A stretch of DNA of 19,503 nt from Marinosulfonomonas sp. (GTDB lineage: Bacteria; Pseudomonadota; Alphaproteobacteria; Rhodobacterales; Rhodobacteraceae), in NCBI GenBank assembly GCA_026989405.1, contig JALSJL010000193.1, positions 1 to 19,503 on the forward strand, given 5' to 3'. The notes below the pieces were generated by a model. The model searched no databases. It saw nothing but the letters and a program-made list of their open reading frames with translations, and was not told the DNA's origin. A program made the translations under genes and the position numbers. Positions 6,103 to 13,287 of this stretch are shown here, piece by piece; within the stretch, counting starts at the first letter, position 1, and each line of letters opens with the position of its first letter.

Positions 6103-8833
6103 CGATACCCCGGAAACCCCTGATCTCAATGACGAAAGCGGCCCCGAACGCCCTGTGCATGACGGCCCGGCAATCGACATTGTCGATGAGATGAAGACCT
6201 CGTATCTCGACTACGCCATGAGCGTGATCGTCAGTCGGGCAATCCCGGATCTGCGCGACGGGCTGAAGCCGGTTCACCGCCGCATCCTCTATGCGATGCA
6301 CGAGGTCGGCAACACCTTCGACAAACCCTATCGCAAGTCTGCCCGCCCCGTGGGTGACGTGATGGGCAAATACCACCCCCACGGCGACAGCGCGATCTAT
6401 GACGCGCTGGTGCGCATGGCGCAGGATTTTTCCATGAGCCTGCCGTTGCTGGACGGCCAGGGCAATTTCGGCTCGATGGACGGCGATAACGCGGCGGCGA
6501 TGCGCTATACCGAAGTGCGAATGGCCAGAACTGCCAACTACCTGCTGGCAGACATCGAAAAAGACACGGTTGATTTTCAGGATAATTACGACGGCAAGGA
6601 CCAGGAACCGACGGTTCTGCCGGCGCGTTTCCCGAACATGCTGGTCAACGGTGCCGGCGGCATAGCCGTCGGCATGGCCACCAACATACCGCCGCACAAC
6701 CTGGGTGAAGTGGTCGACGGTACGCTTGCCATGATCGAAAACCCCGATCTGACCAGCGAAGAGCTGATGGAATACATTCCGGCGCCCGACTTTCCGACGG
6801 GCGGTGTGATCCTGGGGCGGTCGGGCGCGCGCAAGGCCTATACCGAAGGGCGCGGCAGCGTGATCATCCGCGCAAAGACCCGGATCGAGGAAATCAGGAA
6901 AGACCGCTATGCGATCATTCTTGATGAGGTGCCCTACCAGGTCAACAAGGCGTCACTGATCGAAAAGATTGCGGAATTGGTCCGCGAGAAGAAGATCGAC
7001 GGCATCAGCCACGTTCAGGACGAAAGCGACCGGGTCGGTGTGCGGGTCGTGGTCGAACTCAAGCGCGATGCAACGGCCGAGGTTGTGCTGAACCAGTTGT
7101 TCCGCTTCACCCCGATGCAGACCTCTTTCGGGTGCAACATGCTGGCCCTGAACGGCGGCCGGCCAGAGCAGCTGACCCTTCGCGATTTCCTGCGGCATTT
7201 CATAACGTTCCGGGAAGAAGTTGTCGCGCGAAGAACCGCTTTTGAACTGCGCCGCGCCCGTGAGCGCAGCCATATTCTCTGCGGATTGGCCGTTGCGGTG
7301 TCCAATGTCGACGAGATCGTCGCAACCATCCGCGCCTCGCACGACCCGGCCGAAGCGCGCGCCAAGCTGATGGAGCGGCGCTGGCCGGCGCAGGACATTG
7401 CCGAGTATATCACGCTGATCGACGACCCATCGCACAAGATGAATGATGACGGCACCTATAACCTCAGCGAAACCCAGGCCCGCGCCATTCTGGAATTGCG
7501 CCTGCAGCGGCTGACCGCCATGGGTGTCAAGGAAGTCACCGACGAACTTCAGGAACTTGCTGCAAGTATCCGGGAATACCTGGATATCCTGCGTTCGCGT
7601 GAGCGGATCATGGCCATCATTTCCGCCGAGCTGCGCGAAGTCAAAGAGCTGTTCGCCGTTCCGCGGCGCACTGAAATTGTCGACTGGTCCGGCGACATGG
7701 ACGATGAAGACCTCATCGAACGCGAGGACATGGTCGTGACCGTCACCGCATCCGGCTGGATCAAGCGCACCCCACTGGCCGAATTCCGCGCGCAAAAGCG
7801 CGGCGGCAAGGGGCTGAGCGGCATGTCGACCAAGGAAGAAGACGTGGTGACCACGCTGTTTGTCGCCAATACCCACACGCAACTTCTGTTCTTCACCACC
7901 GACGGCATGGTTTACAAGCTGAAAACCTGGCGCCTGCCGCAGGGCGGACGCACCGCCAAGGGCAAGGCCATCGTCAACATCCTGCCAATCCCGCCCGGTG
8001 TCTCCGTGGCGGCCATCATGCCGGTGGATGTCCCCGAAGAGGAATGGGACAACCTGCAGATCGTTTTCGCAACCACCGCCGGCACGGTCCGGCGCAATGC
8101 CCTGTCCGATTTCACCAATGTCATGCGCAATGGCAAAATCGCCATGAAGCTGCCCGATGGCGTGCAACTGGTCAATGCGCATATCTGCACCGAAGACGAC
8201 GACGTGATGCTGGTGACCGCCGGCGGGCGGGCTATCCGGTTCCGCACAACCGATGTGCGTGTCTTCAAGGGGCGCGACAGCACCGGGGTGCGTGGCATTC
8301 GACTGGCCAGGGGCGATGAGGTCGTGTCGATGTCGGTGATCCGCCACTTCGAGGCCACACCGGAAGAGCGGACCGCCTATCTGAAGTTGCGGCGCGCGCT
8401 CGCCGGGCTCAACGAAGACGACCTTGATGACGACGACGAAACCGTCGCCGACGCCAACATTTCCCCCGAACGGTTCGAGGAAATGCAGGCAGTTGAAGAT
8501 CTGATCCTGACCATTACCGAACTGGGCTATGGGAAAATATCGTCCAGCCATGACTATCCGGTGCGTGGACGGGGCGGCCAGGGTGTTGCGGCCATGGACA
8601 GGGCCATGCGCGGCGGCAAGCTTGTTGCCTCCTTCCCGGTCGAAATGGACGACCAGATCATGCTTGCCACATCAAAGGGCCAGTCGATCCGTTGTCCGGT
8701 CTCGGGCATCTCCTTCCGCTCGCGCAGTGCCGGAGGGGTCAAGGTGTTCGACACCGGCAAGAATGAGGTCGTGGTGTCCGTCGCGCGTATCGCCGACAGC
8801 GGCGCAGATGACGGTGTGGATGGCGAAGAATAG
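6098..8833 (+). CDS. gyrA: DNA gyrase subunit A
   Basis: This 911-residue protein is the breakage-reunion subunit of DNA gyrase, which with GyrB introduces negative supercoils using ATP. Seen: the DNA-binding core starting near residue 30, the quinolone-determining stretch YHPHGDSAIYD (S98 and D102, the drug-sensitive residues), and catalytic Y137 in AAAMRYTEV. The GyrA-box variant QKRGGKG lies near residue 567 and opens the C-terminal beta-pinwheel. The C-terminal domain carries an acidic insertion (NEDDLDDDDETVADAN), making the protein longer than the 875-residue E. coli enzyme; such insertions are common in Alphaproteobacteria. The start is GTG and has only a weak ribosome site, but the N-terminal sequence matches relatives. 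A candidate promoter lies just upstream. Confidence 0.97.
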   Translation: MNDTPETPDLNDESGPERPVHDGPAIDIVDEMKTSYLDYAMSVIVSRAIPDLRDGLKPVHRRILYAMHEVGNTFDKPYRKSARPVGDVMGKYHPHGDSAIYDALVRMAQDFSMSLPLLDGQGNFGSMDGDNAAAMRYTEVRMARTANYLLADIEKDTVDFQDNYDGKDQEPTVLPARFPNMLVNGAGGIAVGMATNIPPHNLGEVVDGTLAMIENPDLTSEELMEYIPAPDFPTGGVILGRSGARKAYTEGRGSVIIRAKTRIEEIRKDRYAIILDEVPYQVNKASLIEKIAELVREKKIDGISHVQDESDRVGVRVVVELKRDATAEVVLNQLFRFTPMQTSFGCNMLALNGGRPEQLTLRDFLRHFITFREEVVARRTAFELRRARERSHILCGLAVAVSNVDEIVATIRASHDPAEARAKLMERRWPAQDIAEYITLIDDPSHKMNDDGTYNLSETQARAILELRLQRLTAMGVKEVTDELQELAASIREYLDILRSRERIMAIISAELREVKELFAVPRRTEIVDWSGDMDDEDLIEREDMVVTVTASGWIKRTPLAEFRAQKRGGKGLSGMSTKEEDVVTTLFVANTHTQLLFFTTDGMVYKLKTWRLPQGGRTAKGKAIVNILPIPPGVSVAAIMPVDVPEEEWDNLQIVFATTAGTVRRNALSDFTNVMRNGKIAMKLPDGVQLVNAHICTEDDDVMLVTAGGRAIRFRTTDVRVFKGRDSTGVRGIRLARGDEVVSMSVIRHFEATPEERTAYLKLRRALAGLNEDDLDDDDETVADANISPERFEEMQAVEDLILTITELGYGKISSSHDYPVRGRGGQGVAAMDRAMRGGKLVASFPVEMDDQIMLATSKGQSIRCPVSGISFRSRSAGGVKVFDTGKNEVVVSVARIADSGADDGVDGEE

Positions 8834-8840
8834 CCCGTCA

Positions 8841-8856
8841 GGTCGGTTTGCCGACC
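8841..8856 (+). other. Hairpin shortly after gyrA
   Basis: GGTCGG at 8841-8846 and CCGACC at 8851-8856 form a 6-bp stem with a TTTG loop, starting 8 bases after the gyrA stop. GTCA/TGAC at 8837-8840 and 8863-8866 could extend it. No T-run follows, so termination is uncertain. Confidence 0.4.
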
Positions 8857-8874
8857 GGATTGGCTGACAACAAG

Positions 8875-8920
8875 AGGCCCTTGGCCCGATGACGGGTTTC
8901 AAACCCGGTGCCAATGGCCT
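8875..8920 (+). repeat. Nested inverted repeat just upstream of trmFO
   Basis: Three nested complementary pairs can be traced: AGGCC (8875-8879) with GGCCT (8916-8920), TTGGC (8881-8885) with GCCAA (8910-8914), and the core CGGGTTT (8893-8899) with AAACCCG (8901-8907) around a single C. The core is a perfect 15-base palindrome. The element ends 12 bases before the trmFO ATG and has no following T-run. It may act as a leader structure for trmFO or as a processing or termination signal for gyrA. Confidence 0.45.
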
Positions 8921-8932
8921 ACATGGCGCGTC

Positions 8933-10291
8933 ATGGACAAGACCTTACACATCGTCGGCGGCGGCCTGGCCGGAAGCGAAGCGGCCTGGCAAGCGGCCAA
9001 TGCGGGGCTTGACGTGGTGCTGCATGAAATGCGCCCGCAGGTGCCGACATTTGCACACAAGACAGGAAACCTCGCCGAGCTGGTCTGCTCGAACTCGTTT
9101 CGCTCGGATGATGATGAACAGAACGCGGTCGGTTTGCTGCATTGGGAAATGCGCGCCGCAGGCGGATTGATCATGGCAATGGCCGATTCGCACGCATTGC
9201 CGGCGGGCGGTGCCCTGGCTGTTGACCGAGAGGCGTTTTCCCACGCCGTAACACAAAGGCTCAAGGCGCATCCAAAGGTGCAGGTCGAACCCGGCGAAGT
9301 CACGCAATTGCCCGAGACCGGGCACTGGATATTTGCGACCGGCCCCCTGACCTCACCCGCCCTGGCCGCCGCGATTGCGCAAGCGGCGCAACAGGACAGT
9401 CTGGCGTTTTTCGATGCCATTGCCCCGATCGTCTACGCCGACAGTATCGACATGGATGTGGCCTGGGAACAGTCGCGCTATGACAAGGGCGACAGCGAAG
9501 AACAGCGCCGCGCCTATATCAACTGCCCAATGTCGCGCGACCAATACGACGCCTTTGTCGATGCACTGCTGGCCGCTGAAAAGACCGAGTTTCACGAAGG
9601 CGAGGACGCGCCGTATTTCGATGGCTGCCTGCCGATCGAGGTGATGGCCGAACGCGGTCGCGAGACCTTGCGCTTCGGGCCGATCAAGCCGGTCGGGCTG
9701 ACCAATGCCCATGATCCGGACACCAAGCCCTATGCGGTGGTGCAGCTGCGCCGGGACAACAAGCTTGGGACGCTTTACAATATCGTCGGCTTTCAGACCA
9801 AGATGAAATACGGCGCGCAGACCGAGGTGTTTCGCATGATCCCTGGCCTGGAAAACGCCCGTTTTGCCCGCCTCGGCGGCATTCACCGCAATACCTTCAT
9901 GAACTCTCCGCGCCTGCTTGACGATCAGATGCGCCTGAAGGCCCGCCCGCACATCCGTTTCGCCGGCCAGATCACCGGCGTCGAAGGCTATGTCGAAAGC
10001 GCGGCCATGGGGCTTCTGGCCGGGCGTCTGGCCAGTGCGGAAATCATCGGGCAGCCGCTGCCGCCCCCGCCACAAGACAGCGCCATGGGCGCGCTGATTC
10101 ACCACATCACCGGTGGGGCCGAGGCAAGGACTTTCCAGCCGATGAACGTCAATTTCGGCCTGTTTCGCCCGATCGAAGGGCTCAAGGGGGGCCGCCGCGG
10201 CCGGCGCGACCGCTACAAGGCCTATACCGACCGCGCCAAGGACGCCTGGAAAAGCTGGTTGGAAAACCCGGGGCAACCCGAACCGTCCTGA
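8933..10291 (+). CDS. trmFO: Methylenetetrahydrofolate-tRNA-(uracil-5-)-methyltransferase TrmFO
   Basis: This 452-residue flavoenzyme makes m5U54 in the T-loop of tRNAs using methylenetetrahydrofolate and FAD. Seen: an N-terminal Rossmann FAD motif HIVGGGLAGSEAA at residues 6-18, then KTGNLAELVCSNSFRSD with C52, and the distal FDGCLPIEVMAERG with C232. These correspond in spacing to the two functional cysteines of Bacillus TrmFO (C53 and C226). Further family blocks are VGFQTKMKYGAQ, the LGGIHRNTFMNSP region, and ITGVEGYVESAAMG. The length is normal. The ATG has little Shine-Dalgarno character and follows a strong nested hairpin. It is the same strand as gyrA (99-bp gap) and as gluQRS (49-bp gap), so co-transcription is possible. 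Confidence 0.96.
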   Translation: MDKTLHIVGGGLAGSEAAWQAANAGLDVVLHEMRPQVPTFAHKTGNLAELVCSNSFRSDDDEQNAVGLLHWEMRAAGGLIMAMADSHALPAGGALAVDREAFSHAVTQRLKAHPKVQVEPGEVTQLPETGHWIFATGPLTSPALAAAIAQAAQQDSLAFFDAIAPIVYADSIDMDVAWEQSRYDKGDSEEQRRAYINCPMSRDQYDAFVDALLAAEKTEFHEGEDAPYFDGCLPIEVMAERGRETLRFGPIKPVGLTNAHDPDTKPYAVVQLRRDNKLGTLYNIVGFQTKMKYGAQTEVFRMIPGLENARFARLGGIHRNTFMNSPRLLDDQMRLKARPHIRFAGQITGVEGYVESAAMGLLAGRLASAEIIGQPLPPPPQDSAMGALIHHITGGAEARTFQPMNVNFGLFRPIEGLKGGRRGRRDRYKAYTDRAKDAWKSWLENPGQPEPS

Positions 10292-10340
10292 GGGACGGGG
10301 CGGCAATTGCCCTGCCCGCGCGGCGGCGGTAGGAGGAAGA

Positions 10341-11297
10341 ATGCGCACACGATTCGCCCCTTCGCCGACCGGCCCGCTGCACCTGGGCCATGCCTATTGC
10401 GCCATTCTGGCGCACGACATGGCGCAGGCAGCCGGGGGCACCTTCCTGTTGCGCATCGAAGACATTGACCGCACGCGCGCGCGCCCGAAATGGGAAGCGC
10501 AGATATTTGACGATCTGCACTGGCTTGGGCTGAGATGGCCAGACCCGGTGATGCGTCAGTCTGCGCGGCTGGACGATTACAGCGCGGCTCTTGCGAAATT
10601 GCAGGCCATGGGGCTGCTCTATCGCTGCACCTGCAAGCGCCGCGATATCGAAGCGGCCGCAGATGCACCGCAGGAAGGGAGCGGCCCGGTTTTCGGCCCC
10701 GACGGGCTGGTCTATCCCGGAACCTGCCGCAGCCTGGACCGCGACGACGCCGACGCCGCACTACGCCTGAACATGGAAAAGGCCCTGTCTTTCCTTGGCG
10801 AGGCGACGCTGTCATTTGAAGACACCTCACCGCGCCATGCCGGCCGCCATGAGATCACACCCGATGAGCTGATCCACCGGGTCGGCGACATCGTTCTGGC
10901 GCGCCGCGACATGGGCACATCCTATCACCTGTCGGTCGTCGTGGACGACGCCGCACAGGGGATGACCGATGTCGTCCGTGGCGAAGACCTGTTCGAGGCG
11001 ACAAGGATCCACGTTCTGCTGCAGGCCCTGCTGGACCTGCCGACGCCACGCTACCACCATCACCGCCTGATCCGGGACGAGAACGGCAAACGCCTTGCCA
11101 AAAGGGACGACGCGCGCGCCATTGCGAAATACCGGGCCGAAGGCCTGTCACCGGCCGATATCAGATCCCTGGTCGGCCTGCCCGCGCCGGTCAGTCCAGA
11201 TAACCCCACGGCTTCGGAACAAGAACCCACCGACCGTTCACAAACACCAACCCGTCGAAAGCCAGACCAAGCGTTTCCCCGCTCTTCACGAACTTGA
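10341..11297 (+). CDS. gluQRS: Glutamyl-Q tRNA(Asp) synthetase with run-on C-terminus
   Basis: This 318-residue protein is a truncated class I GluRS paralogue that attaches glutamate to queuosine at position 34 of tRNA-Asp. Seen: the HIGH-equivalent HLGH at residues 14-17 in APSPTGPLHLGH, RIEDID at 38-43, a zinc site C96-x-C98 ... Y125-x3-C129 as known for E. coli GluQRS, and the KMSKS-equivalent KRLAKR at 250-255. It lacks the anticodon-binding domains of full GluRS. A very good ribosome site AGGAGG (10331-10336) precedes the ATG. Family members usually end soon after the SLVGL-like segment near residue 280. Here the frame runs on 35 residues in an unconserved, Pro/Ser/Thr/Arg-rich tail antisense to the next gene. 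Confidence 0.93.
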   Translation: MRTRFAPSPTGPLHLGHAYCAILAHDMAQAAGGTFLLRIEDIDRTRARPKWEAQIFDDLHWLGLRWPDPVMRQSARLDDYSAALAKLQAMGLLYRCTCKRRDIEAAADAPQEGSGPVFGPDGLVYPGTCRSLDRDDADAALRLNMEKALSFLGEATLSFEDTSPRHAGRHEITPDELIHRVGDIVLARRDMGTSYHLSVVVDDAAQGMTDVVRGEDLFEATRIHVLLQALLDLPTPRYHHHRLIRDENGKRLAKRDDARAIAKYRAEGLSPADIRSLVGLPAPVSPDNPTASEQEPTDRSQTPTRRKPDQAFPRSSRT

Positions 11298-11943
11298 ACC
11301 GAACAATTGGAATCCCCGGTTTCATGTAAGCCAAGACCTGGCTGTAACCACCGGGAAACTCTTGCAAAATCGGGTCTTCCGAGATCAGTTGATCGGTGGT
11401 CGCGCGAACCATGAAAATGGCGTCATGCTCGGGCTTTGGTTGAAATTTCACCCCGGGCTTGAATCGCGGCAGCAGGTCACGCACCAGCGCAGAAGCCAGC
11501 GGATCCTTGTAAAGCGCACGAATGTCGGCTTCGGTCGGGAACAATCGGGCCGAGAGTGCTGCGATATCGGCACCCGGCTGCAGAAACGTCTCAAGCAGGG
11601 CGCGGACCTGCTCTGCGCTTCCGGGCACGGAAGCGGCGTCCTGATTGCTTGCCGCCACGATCATCAGGATGGAGCGTGAGGGATCGTTCTCGCAGATTTC
11701 GCGGATTTTCCCGAGCACCCCCCGGACACCGTCAATATCCACCGGGGGTGCCTTGTTGTCGGCCGCGGCAAGATAGCCGAATACCCATGAGGTCATCATG
11801 ACCAGAGACATGTCCCCTTCACGCGACAATGCGGCGGAACAGGCCTCGTTCGGATCAAACCGGTTATCTGATTGCGCAAGAACCGGGGGGGAAAGGGCCG
11901 TGACCAGAACCAGCGGCAACACCGCGCGACGTGTGACAAACAT
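11191..11943 (-). CDS. Secreted hypothetical protein with HdeA-like N-terminal region
   Basis: This 250-residue protein of unknown function is probably periplasmic. Seen: a signal peptide (MFVTRRAVLPLVLVTALSPP ending VLA) and a helical region at about 32-100 with two cysteines, C35 and C84. The pattern Cys, WVFGYLAAAD, then C-ENDP resembles HdeA/Rap1a-type small helical periplasmic domains, and C35-C84 could form a disulfide. A C-terminal part rich in beta-strand-like segments (PIVRFKFV, then LAFDGLVFVNGRWVLVPKPW) resembles nothing I can name. I chose the ATG at 11941-11943, which has an AGGG site 9 bases upstream; a TTG just before it is less likely. The 3' end overlaps gluQRS antisense by 107 bp. 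The gene lies 78 bp after hisI on the same strand. Confidence 0.8.
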   Translation of the reverse strand: MFVTRRAVLPLVLVTALSPPVLAQSDNRFDPNEACSAALSREGDMSLVMMTSWVFGYLAAADNKAPPVDIDGVRGVLGKIREICENDPSRSILMIVAASNQDAASVPGSAEQVRALLETFLQPGADIAALSARLFPTEADIRALYKDPLASALVRDLLPRFKPGVKFQPKPEHDAIFMVRATTDQLISEDPILQEFPGGYSQVLAYMKPGIPIVRFKFVKSGETLGLAFDGLVFVNGRWVLVPKPWGYLD

Positions 11944-12001
11944 CAAAGAATACCCTTTTCTGTCAAAACCAATGCAATCATCTTTTCAGAAAATCAGCAG
12001 C

Positions 12002-12019
12002 GCACAAACTCTTTTGTGC
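12002..12019 (-). terminator. Possible hisI terminator hairpin
   Basis: GCACAAA at 12002-12008 and TTTGTGC at 12013-12019 form a 7-bp stem with a 4-base loop, beginning 2 bases after the hisI stop in the minus direction. The following sequence (GCTGCTGATTTTC) has only a late, short T-run, so it is a weak terminator candidate. Confidence 0.4.
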
Positions 12020-12021
12020 CG

Positions 12022-12372
12022 CTATGTCTCTATCTGCACCTCTTGCCCGTCCCGGATTGCGGTGAAAAAACAGCTGCGCCGGCCGGTATGACAGGCCGGG
12101 CCGGTCTGCCTGACCTGAACAAGCAGACAATCACGGTCGCAATCCAGCCGCATCTCGACAAGCTCCTGGGTGTTGCCCGAGGTTTCACCCTTCACCCAGA
12201 ATTGCTGCCGCGACCGCGACCAGTAGGTCACGCGCCCGGTGTCCAGGGTGCGCGCCACGGCTTCGGCATTCATCCATGCAAGCATGAGAACCTCGCCGGT
12301 TCCGGCTTCTTGTGCGATTGCGGGAATCAGCCCGTCGCTGTTGTATTTCAGGCCGGACGGGTCAAAGAGCAT
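12022..12372 (-). CDS. hisI: Phosphoribosyl-AMP cyclohydrolase
   Basis: This 116-residue cytoplasmic enzyme opens the adenine ring of phosphoribosyl-AMP in the third step of histidine biosynthesis. Seen: the family blocks GEVLMLAWMNAEA at residues 26-38 and YWSRSRQQFWVKGETSGNTQ at 50-69, then DCDRD at 77-81, which supplies the acidic metal ligands, and C94 and C101 in GPACHTGRRSCF, which complete the zinc and magnesium sites. It is monofunctional, with no HisE (pyrophosphohydrolase) fusion, as is usual in Alphaproteobacteria, and no other his genes are in the window. The start has an AAGGA site and lies divergent from the NifU-like gene across 65 bp. Confidence 0.96.
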   Translation of the reverse strand: MLFDPSGLKYNSDGLIPAIAQEAGTGEVLMLAWMNAEAVARTLDTGRVTYWSRSRQQFWVKGETSGNTQELVEMRLDCDRDCLLVQVRQTGPACHTGRRSCFFTAIRDGQEVQIET

Positions 12373-12437
12373 GCGATTTCCTTTTCAATTTGGTGCTGGT
12401 CCCCTAATTAGAACGAAACCCCGCCCGAGGAAATGGC

Positions 12438-12887
12438 ATGAGCGACACTGATCTGATCAACCTGTATTCCGGCAGGATCCTGGAACTGGCCGCCGACATT
12501 CCGCGCACGCAACGCCTGAAAGACCCGGATGCCACCGTCAAGCGACGCTCGCCGCTGTGCGGATCGACCGTGACTGTGGACATCTCGCTCCGGGACGGAA
12601 AAATTTCGGATTTCGGGCAAGACGTGAAAGCCTGCGCGCTCGGTCAGGCGGCCGCTTCGGTTGTGGGGGCCAACATCATCGGCCGCACCATCGACGAGGT
12701 CCGGCGCGCCCGGGCGCAGATGCTCGACATGCTGAAAAAGGGGGGTCCCGTCCCCGATCCGCCCTTTTCCGGGCTTGAGGCCCTGTTGCCGGCCCGTGAC
12801 TTCAAGAACCGCCATGCGTCGATCATGCTGACGCTCGAGGCGACGCTCGAAGCCCTTGAATCGCTGGAAGAGCCCCCGCAAGCATAA
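12438..12887 (+). CDS. NifU/IscU N-terminal-like iron-sulfur scaffold-family protein
   Basis: This 149-residue protein has the IscU/NifU N-terminal fold, which in the canonical members holds a nascent Fe-S cluster. Seen: PLCGSTVTVD with C41 and KACALGQAAASVV with C66, matching the first two cluster cysteines. In IscU the first motif is CGD, where the Asp helps cluster chemistry; here it is CGS (S43). At the third cysteine position the motif reads NRHASIML, so Ala (A127) follows H126 where IscU has Cys. Two of the usual ligand or catalytic positions are therefore changed. No signal peptide is present. A GAGG site lies 7 bases before the ATG. Annotation pipelines would call it a scaffold protein, but true scaffold activity is doubtful. 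No other isc or suf genes are nearby. Confidence 0.85.
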   Translation: MSDTDLINLYSGRILELAADIPRTQRLKDPDATVKRRSPLCGSTVTVDISLRDGKISDFGQDVKACALGQAAASVVGANIIGRTIDEVRRARAQMLDMLKKGGPVPDPPFSGLEALLPARDFKNRHASIMLTLEATLEALESLEEPPQA

Positions 12888-12921
12888 AAAACCGCCACGC
12901 TCCGGCAGGGAACGTGGCGGT
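12886..12921 (-). terminator. Intrinsic terminator for the minus-strand small-protein/recG unit
   Basis: ACCGCCACG at 12891-12899 and CGTGGCGGT at 12913-12921 form a 9-bp GC-rich stem with a 13-base loop. On the minus strand the stem is followed by six T (complement of 12886-12891). It would end transcripts coming from the 40-aa gene and possibly recG. It also starts right after the NifU-like stop and may block plus-strand transcripts, though there it lacks a T-run. Confidence 0.85.
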
Positions 12922-13004
12922 AGTTGTGGGTCTGCTGGCCAGCCATTTTCCGGGGGATGAGGCCAACCCGGACAATGACGTTCTTGAGGCAGTCAAAACG
13001 ATGT

Positions 13005-13034
13005 CATGCGCCTTTTGGGGACAGGATGCGCATG
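13005..13034 (-). other. Hairpin downstream of the small-protein gene
   Basis: CATGCGC at 13005-13011 and GCGCATG at 13028-13034 are exact inverted complements with a 16-base loop. They lie between the 40-aa gene stop and the intrinsic terminator. No role is evident. Confidence 0.3.
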
Positions 13035-13059
13035 AGGCCAGACACAGACCGCAGGCAGA

Positions 13060-13182
13060 TCAGATGAGGCCCGGCAGGTGAAGCCCCACGATCAGCATGA
13101 CAAACAGGGCAACGCCGCCAAGAAAATCGGACAACAGGGTCGGCGACGATCTTTCGATCATGTCTTTCAGGTCGGTCAGCAT
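13060..13182 (-). CDS. Small membrane protein, 40 residues (unknown function)
   Basis: This is a short open frame that I translated by hand. It encodes an N-terminal amphipathic charged part (MLTDLKDMIERSSPTLLSDF) followed by a hydrophobic segment LGGVALFVMLIVGLHLPGLI that would form one membrane helix reaching the C-terminus. Support for it being real: a clear AGGAG site at 13190-13194 with 7-base spacing to the ATG, a charged N-terminus followed by a clean transmembrane stretch, a dedicated 105-bp gap after recG that could hold a promoter, and a strong intrinsic terminator in the right orientation downstream. Function is unknown; it could be a small regulatory or structural membrane peptide. 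I have a vague impression that similar small proteins occur in Rhodobacterales, but I cannot verify it. Confidence 0.75.
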   Translation of the reverse strand: MLTDLKDMIERSSPTLLSDFLGGVALFVMLIVGLHLPGLI

Positions 13183-13287
13183 GTTGCGGCTCCTGCGTGG
13201 TGATTTGTTGCCTCTTTGTTCTCATTTCCTTCACCAGTTGTAAAGAACTTTTTAAGAACATTAGCGAACAAAATGAAACTCTGGCCG

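Noticed and set aside
5905..6123. 72-codon open frame between usg and gyrA
   Set aside because: It overlaps the usg and gyrA starts and the candidate gyrA promoter, and has no ribosome site or recognisable features.
6953..8551. 532-codon open frame antisense to gyrA
   Set aside because: The gyrA frame carries all family motifs. The antisense product resembles no family and reflects codon bias.
8890..8910. Possible tRNA T-arm mimic (GGGTTTCAAACCC) upstream of the T-loop methylase gene trmFO
   Set aside because: When folded as a T-arm with a 7-base loop the stem has mismatches at 53-61 and 51-63. The simple palindrome pairs better.
10302..10311. Palindrome GGCAATTGCC between trmFO and gluQRS
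   Set aside because: Surrounding pairing is bulged and there is no T-run; too weak to call a terminator or operator.
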